Assembly (NCBI GenBank): GCA_034440635.1
Contig: JAOTON010001933.1
Span: 1-64,000 of the forward strand
Origin: Lepas anatifera
Taxonomy: Eukaryota > Arthropoda > Thecostraca > Lepadidae
Reading direction: 5' to 3'
Length of the DNA: 64,000 nt
Below are positions 21,596 to 33,997 of this stretch, piece after piece (position 1 is the first letter of the stretch; each line of letters begins with the position of its first letter). Position numbers and translations under genes: made by a program. The notes beneath the pieces were generated by a model. It saw nothing but the letters and a program-made list of their open reading frames with translations, ran no database searches and was not told the DNA's origin.

Positions 21596-23302
21596 CTGGA
21601 AACATTACAACCGTTTTAATACAGGGCAAAACACATTGATGACGTGGGGTGCGGGGAGGGAAGTGCCCGCTCAGATACGAGCTTGTTTAGGGACTCAGTT
21701 TCTAATCAAGGACCTACTTTTTCTAAATAATTGGTCCCATCGTCGATCCTATTGGAGGGAAACCTTGCCTGGACCCGGCACTGGGCTGGAAGAAACTGAT
21801 ACAAACGAACTAATATTTTAGGCTGGAATGTATTGCAAGGCTATGTATTATTACAAAGTAGGTGTTGGGGAAAAATATAGAAGTTGTTGCTTTTAAATAT
21901 GCTTAACGATGTTGTTTTCACTTCCACAAAACAAACTTTGGGAAAATAAATTGGAACGTTTACATGGATTCACATTAGATTATTACATAATCGTAGACAT
22001 TGGATTACATGAATACAGGGACCATAAACTGGCGACAAAGAACAAGAACAAAGCTTCTAATCTATGCTATAAATTTTGTGTTTGAAAAGCATGGATTTGT
22101 GTGTGTGTAAGGTTATTTATTTAGAAAACAAAATCACTTTCGCATTGCCACACCACATAGGTGGAGGCGAATCAAGAGCTCGAATGAAGAGCAGACACGG
22201 GAAAACACTTTTGACTTTCCTTTGAAGAAGCATAATGGGCATAACGCTGGTGTTTGTGTGCGATTATTTACTGGATGAACAATATTTTATCCCGGGTTTG
22301 TTTTAACGACATGGGCACTCAAATTTCCAGTGTATAGTTGAATTATGTTCGTCTCATCTCGCCGGACAGCTTCACTACTTTCCATCGTCTGAGCGCTTAT
22401 AGCATTCACGGCAAAATATCAAACAAGGAAGTGGGAGTATATGGTGTTCGACAAAAAAGGCAGCTGGCAGTGATGCAAAGCTAGCTTTGCATTCATAGGG
22501 CAAACTTTAATTGATGTTAGGTTAACCAAGGATAGTGGTGACATTTCTCTATAAATAATGAAATTGTATTTATGTTTCGAATGAGTCAGGTTTTTTCCGC
22601 AAGCTACACTGACACTAGACGTAATTTTCATTCTTTGATCAACATTCTCTAGTAGATTTGACCGAGCAAGTTCTCGTAGGCAAGCCAATACACAGAACCA
22701 TTCAAACCTAGCCCGTTCATTGTGCACGGTCGACTAGTCATGAAAAGTCAGAGAAGGTTTGCCGACGATGGCATATAAAGAAATATCGTAAAATGATGAT
22801 GGTCTGCCAGTTATTGATGTATTTTTAAATGTGACGCGTGGAAAAATAATCAATCAAGACAGAGCCCACGTACTGAGTTGCGTAGCCCTTGTGAAGCTGA
22901 GTTTTATGTTTGTCAACGCCATGCCCTAACCCGGATTCCCCGTGTGTTATTGCATGAAGATGAGCACGTTGACGTTGAAGAATTTGCCATGAAAATGTTA
23001 AATAATCAGCTTCTCTTGTCTGTGGTAGTGGTTTTTTGCAAACTTTTCCTATAATAAAACAATTTTTAGTCTGCGTTAGTTTGCAACCGAAAATGCCCGT
23101 ACAAAGCAATTTGGAGTAAAATGATTAATCTTAAAACGAAGAAAGGATCATCAAAAGTGCAAAAAGAACATGCTGGCCTGTGTTAAAAATAAAACTGTAC
23201 TTGGCTGCATTTTTAAACCGGCTTACAAAAATGATTAAGCACATCTACATCATTGACAGAGTTAGATCATCAAAAGAAATATACAAGTCACAGAGCACTA
23301 AC

Positions 23303-23412
23303 CTGGGTTGTCCATGCTCATGAAGATCGCTGCGTACACCTCTGCACTTGGTGATGACCGGCGCACACTGACACCGGGGACTCCAGCCACCCATTCTTTT
23401 GTATCTCTCGCC
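23303..23412 (-). pseudogene. Most upstream exon recognised
   Basis: Acceptor CCCTCTGCCAG and donor CCAG|GTTAGT. The frame that joins the next exon reads VAGVPGVSVRRSSPSAEV, then YAAIFMSMDNPG. No start codon exon was found further upstream. Confidence 0.4.
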
Positions 23413-26400
23413 CTGGCAGAGGGGGAGCCAGGGGGCTCATGTTTGCACATCCACCGCTCACGTGAAGGGACACGTATCTAGAAGGTAGAAGAAGGCTCTA
23501 GAAGGTGAAGACGAAGCTGGCAAAAGGAGACAATGGTAAGCCGAGCCTTTTTGAACTGAATTTGCAACAAAAATGCTGAGCCGTCCATCCAGCTCGCGTA
23601 TGCCCACAGGCATTGCTAATGGCGACAGCCATGTGAGACTATACACTGGCAACAAATACAGCCCATCGGAGACAGCACGGTGCAGTAATTCAAGTACAAC
23701 TTGTATGCAACTTGCATGCAACGCATGGCGTTGCATGCGGGGTTTTATTTCTATCGCAAATAATCGTTTAACCGTCGCTGCTCGGTCTGTTCTAGCTACG
23801 AAAATAAAAGATCAATTAATGTAGCCTTTAGAGCTTAATATTATACTTAAAATCAATATATTCTGTCACAGGAAATGGACAGTGATATTGGAGTGTCAGC
23901 AGAGCCGGCGACGAAGCTGCGGCATCATGATCCGAGCGAGCATTGAGAGGAATTACATACAGATTTCACCTTCCGTTGACACCTGCTACTGCTTTTGCTT
24001 TCTTGGCGCCAACTCAGGTGTTTAACTGTAAGGCCTAAAGAGGCTTCGCGTGGTGTACTGGGAAAGCCAGCTCGACAGACTTAGCCGTGATAACGGATCA
24101 AGAAGAGAAGGTTACGCGAAGTCTGATGACCGACATACTCCGCTGAGAGCTTCTGCAAATGAAGCATACTTTGGCTGCGAAGTTTCAGGCCTTCATTGAA
24201 CTGGTGGCCTGCAACGCTCTGGACCAGGAGTTCATGTATGTCAGCTAGATGACGAAAACATGCACCGAATATCCAAATTTGGCCGCGCAGATAAGCTTTT
24301 GCTGCTGTCTGATTCAGCAACCCACGTCGTGCACAGAATGCTATTTGCTCAGTCATGAAGGATACGTTCAATCATACATGTCTACACTTAACTCTGTATC
24401 TCCGAAATAAACGAAGGCTGCTATCTCAGGTGACAGCGGCATGTGTTTTAATTATCCTCATTACCATTTAACAAAGTCATATAAGAAAATACCCAAAGAC
24501 TAACGACAAACATTCAGTGTTCCCAATGCAATTACAGGCGCGAGTAAAAGTATGCTATATAAACTACAATCAGTTTTGCCACTAGGCTATATTCCAATCG
24601 ATGTAATTCGTTTGAGACGTAGGTCAAGATGAGTTGCCGTGTATTTTACTAATCCATGCCTCGTGGATAGTTGAACCAAAGTGATTCCATTAGGATTTGA
24701 CTATGCGTATATTAATGCTGTTCATTTTTCACAAAACGAGTTTGACGCAAAATCACTTGAAACCAGTCATCAGGGACTTTGTTTCCGATCTTAAGGTGAC
24801 TCCTCTGTGAGATATACAATGTGCTGTGTGCTGGCTTCAAGATAGTCGAAATGAATTCATTGTGTCCACGACGGGAATACAATGGGCATGAGTCTGCCTG
24901 AATCGAGTTTGACATCAAATCGAGTTAGACATCAGAAACCGGAAGCTCAGTCTATCCAAATGAAATCAATTATTGTCTTAGTGTGTTGCCGATAAGGACA
25001 GCTAATGTTGAACTCCGTAAGATTGTACCTGGTTGCCTAAGGCAACCATCTCGCCAACTCGCCCACGCTCGTGGGTAGCCAAATGAAGTTCAAGGAACAA
25101 AACTTAGGTAGCCAATCACGGAGAATTGACAGACATCAAGATTTGCACTTACCAGCGCAAAACAATTATTTTCACGATCTTACCGCCACATAAAAAGAAC
25201 GATTCATAACATGGCAGTGCTACCTTGACTTATTTTAGGTACTATTATAACTATTAGTGACAGACGATACAAATTAGTGACAAATAATGTATCCTTACTC
25301 AATCAAGTTATTTCACAGCTAAGTTAGAGATGGGTAGGTAACCACATCGGCAATGAAATTGACCCATAAAAAGCCATGAGAAAAAGGTAATCTAAATTGC
25401 GATGGCATGAAATAGTGATATTCATTCTTTTTCCAAATTTGACAATTTATTTTAAACAAAAAGAGAAAACTTTTAAGTCTATATCAGGATTCATAGTGAA
25501 ATTACTCAGCATAAGATAGTAACTCTACTGCTTACTTTGTACTTGAGGACTCGTTTCATGGAATTAGAGATGGTCTGGTAGCCAGGCCGGCAACGAAAAT
25601 TACGATTAGGGACCACCAGGTAGCCACTTGGATAACCACAAAGTTTTGCGTTTCTGGCGCGCGAGTAGCGAGAATAAAACAGGCAGAAATACTACGTGTT
25701 GAAGCTGCTGTGTGGGTGTGGGCTTGGTGCGGGAATTCGGAGATAATGTCGAGGTGGTTGAAATGATATGAGGCTGTAGATTTTGACCTAAGTCAGAATA
25801 GGTTTTTTGCCAGTGGTAAATTCACTACCCATTTTTGAATATTATGCCACAGCCAGGGAAACGTAGGACAAAGTGAAGTCTGCCAGATCTCAAAAGCCTA
25901 GGAGAATTGTGTGGTTTTGAGCGTGTCAATTAGAGCACACATTTCAATCAAGTGCATGCGAGCCATGGACCTGCAGAGATAAAGGTTGCAAGTTCTGGCT
26001 TTGCACCTACAAAAATATATGCTGTTTGGTGCCCATGAAGTCAGGTAAACTGCAGGTAGCTTTCTTTGGTAACTACCTAAGTCAGTTTTATCAAATCAAG
26101 CTAAGCAAAATTTTAATGATTCCACAAAAGTTTCCATTGAGCAGGTGAATGTGGTGATACTCATTGATCTACTTAAGTTTTTCTAGGATTTGCTTGATGA
26201 TGGTTGTGGTATTAGGAGGTACTTTTCCTCTGGCGGAGTACCTATATTTGGCTGCAGGCATTGGATATATTTAAATTATATGTATTCTTTAAAAATGTAA
26301 ATTAAATGTATCCTTCAAGTAGCTTAAGTCTCAGCATGGTAACTGCTACAGCCAAATGGTGGTTGTCTGCTGTCTTAGCAATGATGATCTAAGCAATGAT

Positions 26401-27034
26401 TGATTATAACAAGTAGTTGCAGTAAGGGTACTAGACTCTGACACCACATAATATTTTTTCATGTCTTTTTGTATTAGGTATTTGATAACATTTTTGACTG
26501 TATAATATGAGCAGCTAATGGACACATGCTTGTATTACAGTGCACACAACTTGTATTCACTGCACATATACTTAACCTTTCACTGTTTGGTACCAGGAGT
26601 ATGCTATATGTAATTCATTAGTCTCCAGATCACTGTAAATTTAATTCCTTTTATACTTTCACTTATTGAGAGTAAATTTTACTCACTAAGATATATTTAC
26701 TGGGAGCAATTTAAAGCCTCAGTTCACGCAAAAGTTTATTTTACTTCAGGTAGCCATGTTGGTCGTATCAAGGATATGTGGGTAGCCAACCTGAGATGTT
26801 CTTGACCTCTGGTTGCCTTAGAACTGGAAAACGGCTAGTTCTGAGTTGTCTGCTATGTTTTAAAAATGGTGAATAATTTCTTTCAAATGGTGAACCCGTT
26901 TTACTCGTGTCATTATGACAGGTGTTTCGATTAACTCCAGGGTGCCGTCTGCGGGACTTGGTGCTACTGGAAGCATGCCAGCCAGGGGGTGGGGGGAAAC
27001 TGGCTCAAGCGTTGATTCACTGCTATTGGTGGTC
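23413..27034. other. No gene recognised
   Basis: AT-rich sequence with scattered GGTAGCC-type words but no exon with convincing splice sites. One minus-strand open frame at 24,081-24,371 (96 codons) has a protein-like composition, but I can assign no family or splice context to it. Confidence 0.4.
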
Positions 27035-27466
27035 AATTAAAGCAACATAAAATAAGGCCCTGTGAAATACGCGGGATGGACAAAAAGTTTCAGCGCAGCA
27101 GCAGGGGGAACGAATCAAAGAACACGGCGGGCGTAATTGACGCCGCTGCCCACATATTGAGTGCAGACAGCGCGGCTCCGCTGCGCCCCTGTTTTTCTCG
27201 CGCGGCCCGGACCCCTGAGGTAAGGGGCCAACCGCAACGAATTGGGAACATTACCCAGAACCAACACACACACATAGACACCGAGCCGGCAGATCCGGGA
27301 GCGTCCACGGGTGCGACGGGCGTCTGTGTACTTGGCCGGCCAAAACCAAACTCCGCTGTAGAACTTATCGACGAAGCGTTGGCTTTCCAAATAGCTTGGG
27401 ACGGCCGACCGGTACTGTTTTCGAAAATAAGGCCCGAAAATACGCCGTGCCTGGAAAACAATATTG
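27035..27466 (-). repeat. Dispersed repeat, copy 2 of an inverted pair
   Basis: Reverse-complement match to 870-1,300 over about 430 bp, with the GT/CA tract and the CCTCAGGGGTCCGGGCC block in the same relative places. The region between its right end and 27,870 holds nothing recognisable. Confidence 0.7.
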
Positions 27467-27907
27467 TCCCATCATATTATCCGTTCCGATATTTTCTCAA
27501 CTGGCCGAAACGTATCAGGACGTGCTCGACGCGACAGCCATAAGATTGTTTTATCATATCGACGTGGACAAGTGAAAAGCCCTCCTGATTGGACCTTGTT
27601 TGAATGCATCTGAATCCGAATCAGAGTGGTGGTATCAAAAACAAAGGGCTTTCCGACGAGCTAAAAACACAGGATTCTGTGTTAGGCCACTTCACGATTC
27701 TCCTCTAATGCTGGTTTTAGAGTGAAAGTAATAAAAAACAGCGTTTGAAGACATTGCCACCGATAGATCTAAACAAAACGGTAAGAAGTAGGGTACCATG
27801 CATGCCACGGTCTGATCAAAATACAAATTAAACAGGCATTAAACCCACACATACGGTGCAGCAGAGCATATCTTAATAAGATGATTCCACGCAGCCGACC
27901 CGGGTTC

Positions 27908-30900
27908 TCTTCCAGAGCTCCCCTCCTGGAAACCCCCAGCCCCGGCTCCTCCAGCCCCGGCAGCTCACCCGTAGCAAGGAAAATTAGCTTTTCCAGACAC
28001 TCCACCCCAGTTTCTCCTGCTAGCGATAGCAGCAGCAGCAGGTGCTCGTATAACCTTCGTAAGCGTAGATCCCCTAATCACAAACGTTAAAAACCACCAT
28101 GGGTTCAATTCTACAATGGAATACAAATGGCCTTATCGGGAAATTCCCGCTTTTTTCATCAATATTTGCTGAGAAAAAACCGGCACTAGCAGCATTACAA
28201 GAGACCCACTTTACTGATAAAGATAACGATAAATACAAAATCTCGGGTTACTCTTGGTATCGCCATAACGTAAACGCTGCTGTCCGTAAGGGAGGCACGG
28301 CCATCCTAATAGAAAATAGCATCCCACACAGTCACGTGCCTTTGGTAACATCACTGGACTGTGTAGCTATTAGTTTGAAAATACAACACGTCCAATTGAC
28401 GGTTGTCTCAATATACATATCCCCTTGCGACCCTGATCCAACGGATCGGGAACTCGCACAACTATTTAATCAAATTAACGGGCCTTTGTTATTACTTGGA
28501 GATTTGAATGGTCACCACCCATCCTGGGGCAGCGCCACGCCAAACCGTAGAGGTGAAATTATATATGACGCAATAGGTTTTCAAAATTTAGTTATCCTAA
28601 ATAACGGCGCACCAACCCGCCAAGCAACGCAAAGCGGACATTTAGACTCAGCCATTGATATTTCGTGCTGCACGCCTAGAATTGCGTCACTATTTACCTG
28701 GGATGTCGAAGACAACCCAGGCATGAGCGATCACCTCCCAATCAAAATCAATGTCCCCCAAGGAGCACTCGACCGCGTTGATCTGTTTACCCCTTCCTGG
28801 AGTCTAAAACGAGCGGACTGGACAAAATTTGAGGCAGAGGTCGACCTCACACTGGTCACCGAAGGTGACCCACACTCGGCAGACATTGAATTGATACTAA
28901 GAGCCATAAGCTCCGCAGCACAAGTAGCAATACCAAAAACCAGAGGACCCCGAAAGAAAAACGGAGCCCCATGGTGGAACGCAGAGACGGCACACGCCAA
29001 AGCTCAAATGATTAGAGCCCGCAAGGCATATGAGAGGAGGGCACACAGCCCTACTCGATCCGCACTTCGGGCAGCAAAAGAACACTTTCGAAACACGTGC
29101 AAGCGGGTTCAAAAGGACAGTTTCAACTCCTTTGCCTCCAAATTCAACCGCTTCACTCCCACCACCCAAGTTTGGAAAACCATTAGAGCTTTCTCTGCTA
29201 GGCGACCACCCCGTGGACCTTTCCCTCAGCTAGAAATAGCTGGCCAACCCATCACCGAACCTAAGGAAGTCATGGATAAATTTGCTGATCATTACGCCAG
29301 TGTCGCAGCTAATAACTCATACAGCCAGCGCTCCAAAGACCAGGCAGAATGGTGCAAAAAGCACACATTCATCAATTATGGTAATCAAGAGTATTATAAT
29401 GTACCATTTACAATGACCGAGCTAAATTACGCCATTAGCAAGTGTGGAAACACTGCAGTGGGCCCTGACGAAATTCACTACTCTTTCTTCAGGCACCTCA
29501 GCCAAACAGCACTAAAGTACCTGCTTTCGGCCATTAACAACATGTTTCTTAGCGACTCTTTCCCCACATCGTGGCGAGAGAGTATTATCATCCCCCTTCC
29601 AAAACCTGGCAAAGAAAAAACAGACCCAAAAGGTTATCGCCCAATTTCGCTTACTAGCTGTGCTAGCAAGCTTGTCGAGCGCATGGTAAACGTTAGACTT
29701 CACGAGATCCTCGAAAAGAAGCTTGATGCAATGCAATCAGGCTTCCGGCGCGGGCGAGCCACCACTGACAATTTGGTCAAACTAGTCAGTGACATCCAAA
29801 ATGGCTTTTACAAAAAGCAAGTAACAATAGCTGCATTCTTAGACATTAAATCGGCGTTCGATCGCGTACAAAAAGACGCCCTGTTGTTTAAATTAAGCAA
29901 ACTAGGAATTCGTGGCCACCTTGCAAAATTCATCGAAAACTTCCTCAGGGACCGAAAATTTAAAGTCCGTTGTGGCACCACATTCTCCTACCTGGCAACC
30001 CAGGACCAAGGCACACCCCAGGGTAGCGTTCTGTCCCCCACCCTCTTTTTAGTAATGATCAATGATCTCTTCGCCAAAAAGCTACCGCCTGGAATAAATT
30101 ACTCCCCTCTTTGCGGACGATGTCGCCATTTGGAAAGCCACTGCAATCGATACCAGGCGGTATAACGAACCAGAATTCCAACACGCAACTACACAGTTGC
30201 AGGACAGCTTAAACGACATCGATAATTGGTGTAGCTTAATGGGTCTATCACTCTCGGCGGAAAAATCATCAGTCGTTGTCTTTGCCAGAGCGCATTCCAG
30301 ACACGACCCTCCACGGCTCCAAATCTCGGGTAAACCTATTGAATGCACCAATAGCTTCAAATTCTTGGGCGTCACCCTAGATTCCCGATTGAGTTTCAAT
30401 GAGCACATCACCAAAGTCGTCTCTAGCTGTCAAAAGCGAGTCAACATTCTCCGCATGCTCGGCGGCACAGAGTATGGCGGGGATCGAAAGACCCTGCTTA
30501 TGCTCTACAAGTCCCTGATTCGGTCCATTCTCGAATATAATTCGTTCGTTTTTGACTCGACGAACAAGACCAATAAATTAAAGCTAGAGCGAGTCCAAAA
30601 CGCCAGTATCCGGGCAGCCACAGGCGCGCTCAGAGAATCCCCCATCACCAGCCTGCTAACTGATAGCGGGCTGTGCCCACTACAGACAAGACGCGACGCC
30701 CAGCTTATTTCTTACTACATCAAGGTTCAATCCACCGAAAATCACCCGGCAAAACAATGTTTTGCCCATCCCAGACGAGCAAATAAAGCCACTCTACAGA
30801 AGTGGCCCCCATTTAAGCACAGAGTAGCGAAAACCCTGGAAAGCCTAAATCTTGCACTGCCAGCGACAATAGGCAAACCCCCACTCTCCCGCTTCTGGAC

Positions 30901-32625
30901 TCGAAAAGAGCCCAAAGTGGAATTTCTCTTCACTTCCCGTAAAACGGACTTCTCAGAGGAAGAAGTCTCCCAAAAATTCCTAGAGTTCCGATCTTGTAAC
31001 GCGGAAAAGACCTTTATATTTACAGACGGCTCCAAAATAGGCGAAAAAGTAGGCCTCGGCATCTGGGGGCAAAACATTTGCCTTCAGAAAAGACTTCCGG
31101 ACAACTGCTCCATCTTCACAGCCGAGGCTGTTGCCATCCTAAATGCATTAGCCATAATCAGAACCCAAAATATCAACTCAGCCGTCATCTGTTCAGACTC
31201 TAAATCTGTCCTGCAGGCCATCAGTAACGTAGTCAACCCCAGCCACCACGTTATAGCAGATATTCAGAAAGGTATCGATGATACCCCTGATGTCTCTTTT
31301 CTTTGGATCCCGGGCCACTGCAAAATTCAAGGAAATGAAAAGGCCGATGAGCAGGCAAAAAAGTCCCTAGAACTTAGAGAGATCGAACCCTTAAAGTGGT
31401 CTGGAGACGATAGCAAAGCTCTCCTCCAGGACACCATCCGGAAGCAAATTCAACATAACTGGACCACAAACCACAGCGCCCACCTATTTTATATCAAGCC
31501 TAGCATCGGCTACTGGCCCAGTTCCAACCAAAAGAGTCGCAGGCGCGAGGTTATTCTAACCAGACTCAGAAATGGACACACAAAATTAAATGCCTATTGG
31601 AACGCGGGTACCTGTGGTACCTGCGACGCAATGGAGAATCCCCATCACATTCTCATCGATTGTCCCCAGCACAATACCCATCGGCAACCCATGCTAGATT
31701 ACTGCCGAATCCAAAACATCCCTGTAGACCTAAAAACTCTGCTCGGTAACGACCATCCTGAACTTCTCGAAAAAGTCTTTACATTTCTAAAGGACTCTGG
31801 GCTAGAGAAGTTTCTATAAATCACTCCTCCCAGTATATATGATGAGGGTGCATGGTGCACCCCAAAGTAGGACTTGCCTATTTTCTAATCATAGCTGATC
31901 CACTGCGAAATTTAAGCAATAGTTTTGTAACCTTTAAATGGTTCATTGTAGGCTAAGGATAGGTTATGTTAGGCTAACTTTGAAATCAGGTTAGGTTAGA
32001 TAGGTTAGATTTCTTCACCGCAGTGATACCTTTCACTGCGGGTCTATACTAACCACACCTATACTCTTACTAACAATCTAACTATCCTCTCACACTTCTT
32101 TCTCTGCGCGGCGGCTGCCCAGCCGAAGAGGGGAGCTGCAACTTCACCTCCGGGTTGCAGGGTAAATCGCGGCACCCTGGCCAGGTGTTTAGCGCACTTT
32201 CTAAAATACGAAATTATTGAATTAACGGAGGCTTTCGAGTAACGTATACAAGCGGACATCAATAGCTGACACACAAAATTCTAAATTCTAAATTCCAAAT
32301 TCTAAATTTCAAATTCTAAATTCCAAATTCTAAATTTCAAACTCTAAATTTAAGGTCTTCAGCCACAGAAATAACCTTCGCACTCTGCGGGTCTAAACTT
32401 ATTAAAAGACCTCCCTTGGCATGGCTATGCCATTGCCACGACTGTCCATTTGCAAGCTAAAATATCTTGCAACCCATTACTTGAAATAACTCCCATTGCT
32501 TTAACAGACTAACGTAGCTTACCCTCACACAAAATTCTAAAAATTCTCCCACACACTCCTTTAGAGGCGGGCAAAGGTGCTATGCACAGAACGCCTAATA
32601 AAAAGCCATTGATTGATTGATTGAT
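27908..32625 (+). mobile_element. I-group non-LTR retrotransposon, copy A (5' truncated)
   Basis: The copy begins inside the C-terminal part of ORF1 and runs through ORF2, an 800-bp 3' UTR and a TTGA-repeat tail. The duplication CGGGTTC flanks it at 27,901-27,907 and 32,626-32,632, so the truncation happened at insertion. The 3' UTR includes a 10-bp-type AAATTCTA minisatellite at about 32,278-32,347. Presence of RNase H and CCHC ORF1 in the full copies places the family in the I group (inference). Confidence 0.9.
28099..31819 (+). pseudogene. Copy A ORF2: endonuclease, RT, RNase H (frameshifted)
   Basis: Domains in order: APE-type endonuclease (LQWNTNGL, LQETHF, LLGDLNGHHPSWG, SDHLPI), reverse transcriptase (QSGFRRGRATTDNL, FLDIKSAFDRV, GTPQGSVLSP), RNase H (FTDGSKIG, TAEAVAIL, CSDSKSVL, WIPGHCKIQGNEKADE) and a C-terminal CGTC-x(7)-H-x(4)-C knuckle. 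One extra C in the run at 30,104-30,107 breaks the frame just before the RT catalytic FADD box. The rest stays open to the stop at 31,819. The product would copy element RNA into DNA at a nicked target. Confidence 0.9.
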
Positions 32626-32894
32626 CGGGTTCAAGGCCCGGCGGCTTCCCTGAACAAGGAGCAAGCTGGCTCCCGAGAAACCCTTCCAACAGGGAAAGAG
32701 TTGGCGACGCCATATGACCCTGGCAGTTGGTGCGTCGATAAGCCCCAAAAATTAATTAATTAATTAATAAGATGATAATAAACACAGGAGATATGAAAGT
32801 AAATTTAGGAAGAATTGAGCTGTGTTGTTTCAATATATCCGAAAAAACACTAATCATTTACATTTTTAATGGAAAACAATACTCATAACACACA

Positions 32895-33040
32895 TATTTG
32901 TCTTCTGCCTTCCGGACTGGGAAGCTAATGAAGATGAGTCGATTTCCAAACCCTTGCACCGTACCTGTAAGAGCAAACAAGAGTACGCTCTTAGACAGGA
33001 CGGGAGAGCAATTGCAGAATCGACAATTGTAGTAATAGAG
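32895..33040 (-). repeat. Exon-like repeat, copy 1
   Basis: Resembles 35,865-36,000 in the same orientation: GAAGATGAGTCGATTT, CACCTGTAAGAGCA-type and GCAGAATC blocks. On the minus strand both have a CTCTTACAG acceptor-like site before the CGACTCATCTTC segment. Function unknown. Confidence 0.5.
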
Positions 33041-33584
33041 CCAGCTTTCCTGCTTTGATTATACGGGACAGCGTTGCTACCCTTGTACTGGCTTAGTTGC
33101 GTGTTCATATCATTATGGAGGACGACTAATGTTGGTTTTAAAACAATGCCTGAACTACTTTTTGTTTTGCACGAACTGGGTTTTGTCCTTCTTTAGTGTT
33201 GGTTGTGCTCTAGTGAACCCCGATATCAGGGCTGTATTCGTATAGAAAGCACCATGTGCATGGGTACGAAAAGCTCCAGGGCAGTCTGCGGGAGGCCTGA
33301 GCCGGCTAGCTGCCGTGCTGGCGCCGGCGGGCCGGACAGCAGATACCAGTCGGGAGACCTTGGAGGGGTAATGTGACAACAGGAGGTAAGAAAGTCTGCT
33401 GCGTTAATGCCACTCTCTCACGGCGGCCTGCGATTTATTTCCAAGTGGCTTGCATTGCTGTTTTGTAATAATTGACCTTGTTGGTTTCACTTTTAAGTCA
33501 ATCTATTTAGTATGCAATTGGCGTCAAACACCGAAGAGGGACGTCATGGGCATACATTTCCATCTCTACCACTCAAGTGCGTAC

Positions 33585-33680
33585 GCCGCCGCGACGTGGC
33601 TGGCTTCGATTCAGCCGACCCGGGTTCAAAGCCCAGCGGCTTCCCTGAACAAAGAGCATGCTGGCTCCCAAGAAACTCTG
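33585..33680 (+). mobile_element. tRNA-derived SINE fragment
   Basis: Contains CAGCCGACCCGGGTTCAAAG and GCGGCTTCCCTGAACAAAG, matching both halves of the SINE split by copy A. It therefore shows that SINE as an uninterrupted version. No tail is evident. Confidence 0.6.
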
Positions 33681-33997
33681 TTATATTCCATTGCCGGTTT
33701 AAAACACATAATTAATGGTAATTATCAAAACTAATTGGGGCGCAAATTGAATTTTGTTGTTTGTGAATCCCGGGTGAACGAATTAGTGTGCTCAGCTGGA
33801 ACCAGTCAATTGACTGGTGCAGTCGTTCTAGCTATACCCACTTTCTACCCGCCCAAGGCTTGGCGATTAAGCATTAAAAATACATTTATTGAATTTAAAA
33901 TTAGGCATATCCATGTCCAATCACTGGCAAACCTGAAATACGAAGGTAATGCTTGACTCTGCGCTAGAGGGACAGCAAATACCGCACCAAGATTTAA

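Larger units (their letters stand above)
1625..23412 (-). pseudogene. Decayed spliced zinc-finger / tyrosine-recombinase-like gene
   Basis: I assembled about 21 exons by hand from GT-AG splice sites and reading-phase continuity on the minus strand, running from 23,412 down to about 1,625. Order of parts: charged N-terminus, two Cys/His zinc-finger exons, a helical core-binding-like region, an Arg-box exon (GGARTGALVGFTEEE), a strand with SKTLRSHG, a segment with TTESAYMAQGHR holding a putative nucleophilic Tyr, three proline-rich exons and a SANT-like C-terminus. Eukaryotic tyrosine recombinases with zinc fingers have this layout. Phases match at most junctions (for example 18028-18205 to 17679-17820 to 17086-17163). 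Breaks: a 6.3-kb TTAA element inside one exon, an in-frame TAG at 7,409-7,411, and frame changes near 16,310, 14,400, 6,530-6,294 and inside 5,593-5,749. Domain naming rests on motif recall, not a search. Confidence 0.6.
27886..32763 (+). mobile_element. tRNA-derived SINE interrupted by retrotransposon A
   Basis: The SINE consists of 27,886-27,907 plus 32,626-32,763 (about 150 bp), split by copy A. A perfect 13-bp duplication TTAATAAGATGAT flanks it at 27,873-27,885 and 32,764-32,776. It starts inside a tRNA-like part with a B-box-like CGGGTTCAAGGCC and ends in an AATT-repeat tail. A related piece lies at 33,585-33,680. Confidence 0.75.

Noticed and set aside
24081..24371. 96-codon minus-strand open frame with protein-like composition
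   Set aside because: No recognisable family and no clear link by splice phase to the gene at 23,303; left unassigned.
31960..32015. GGTTAGGTTAGATAGGTTAG-type words resembling TTAGG telomeric repeats
   Set aside because: Only a few irregular units within the element 3' UTR, not a tandem telomeric array.
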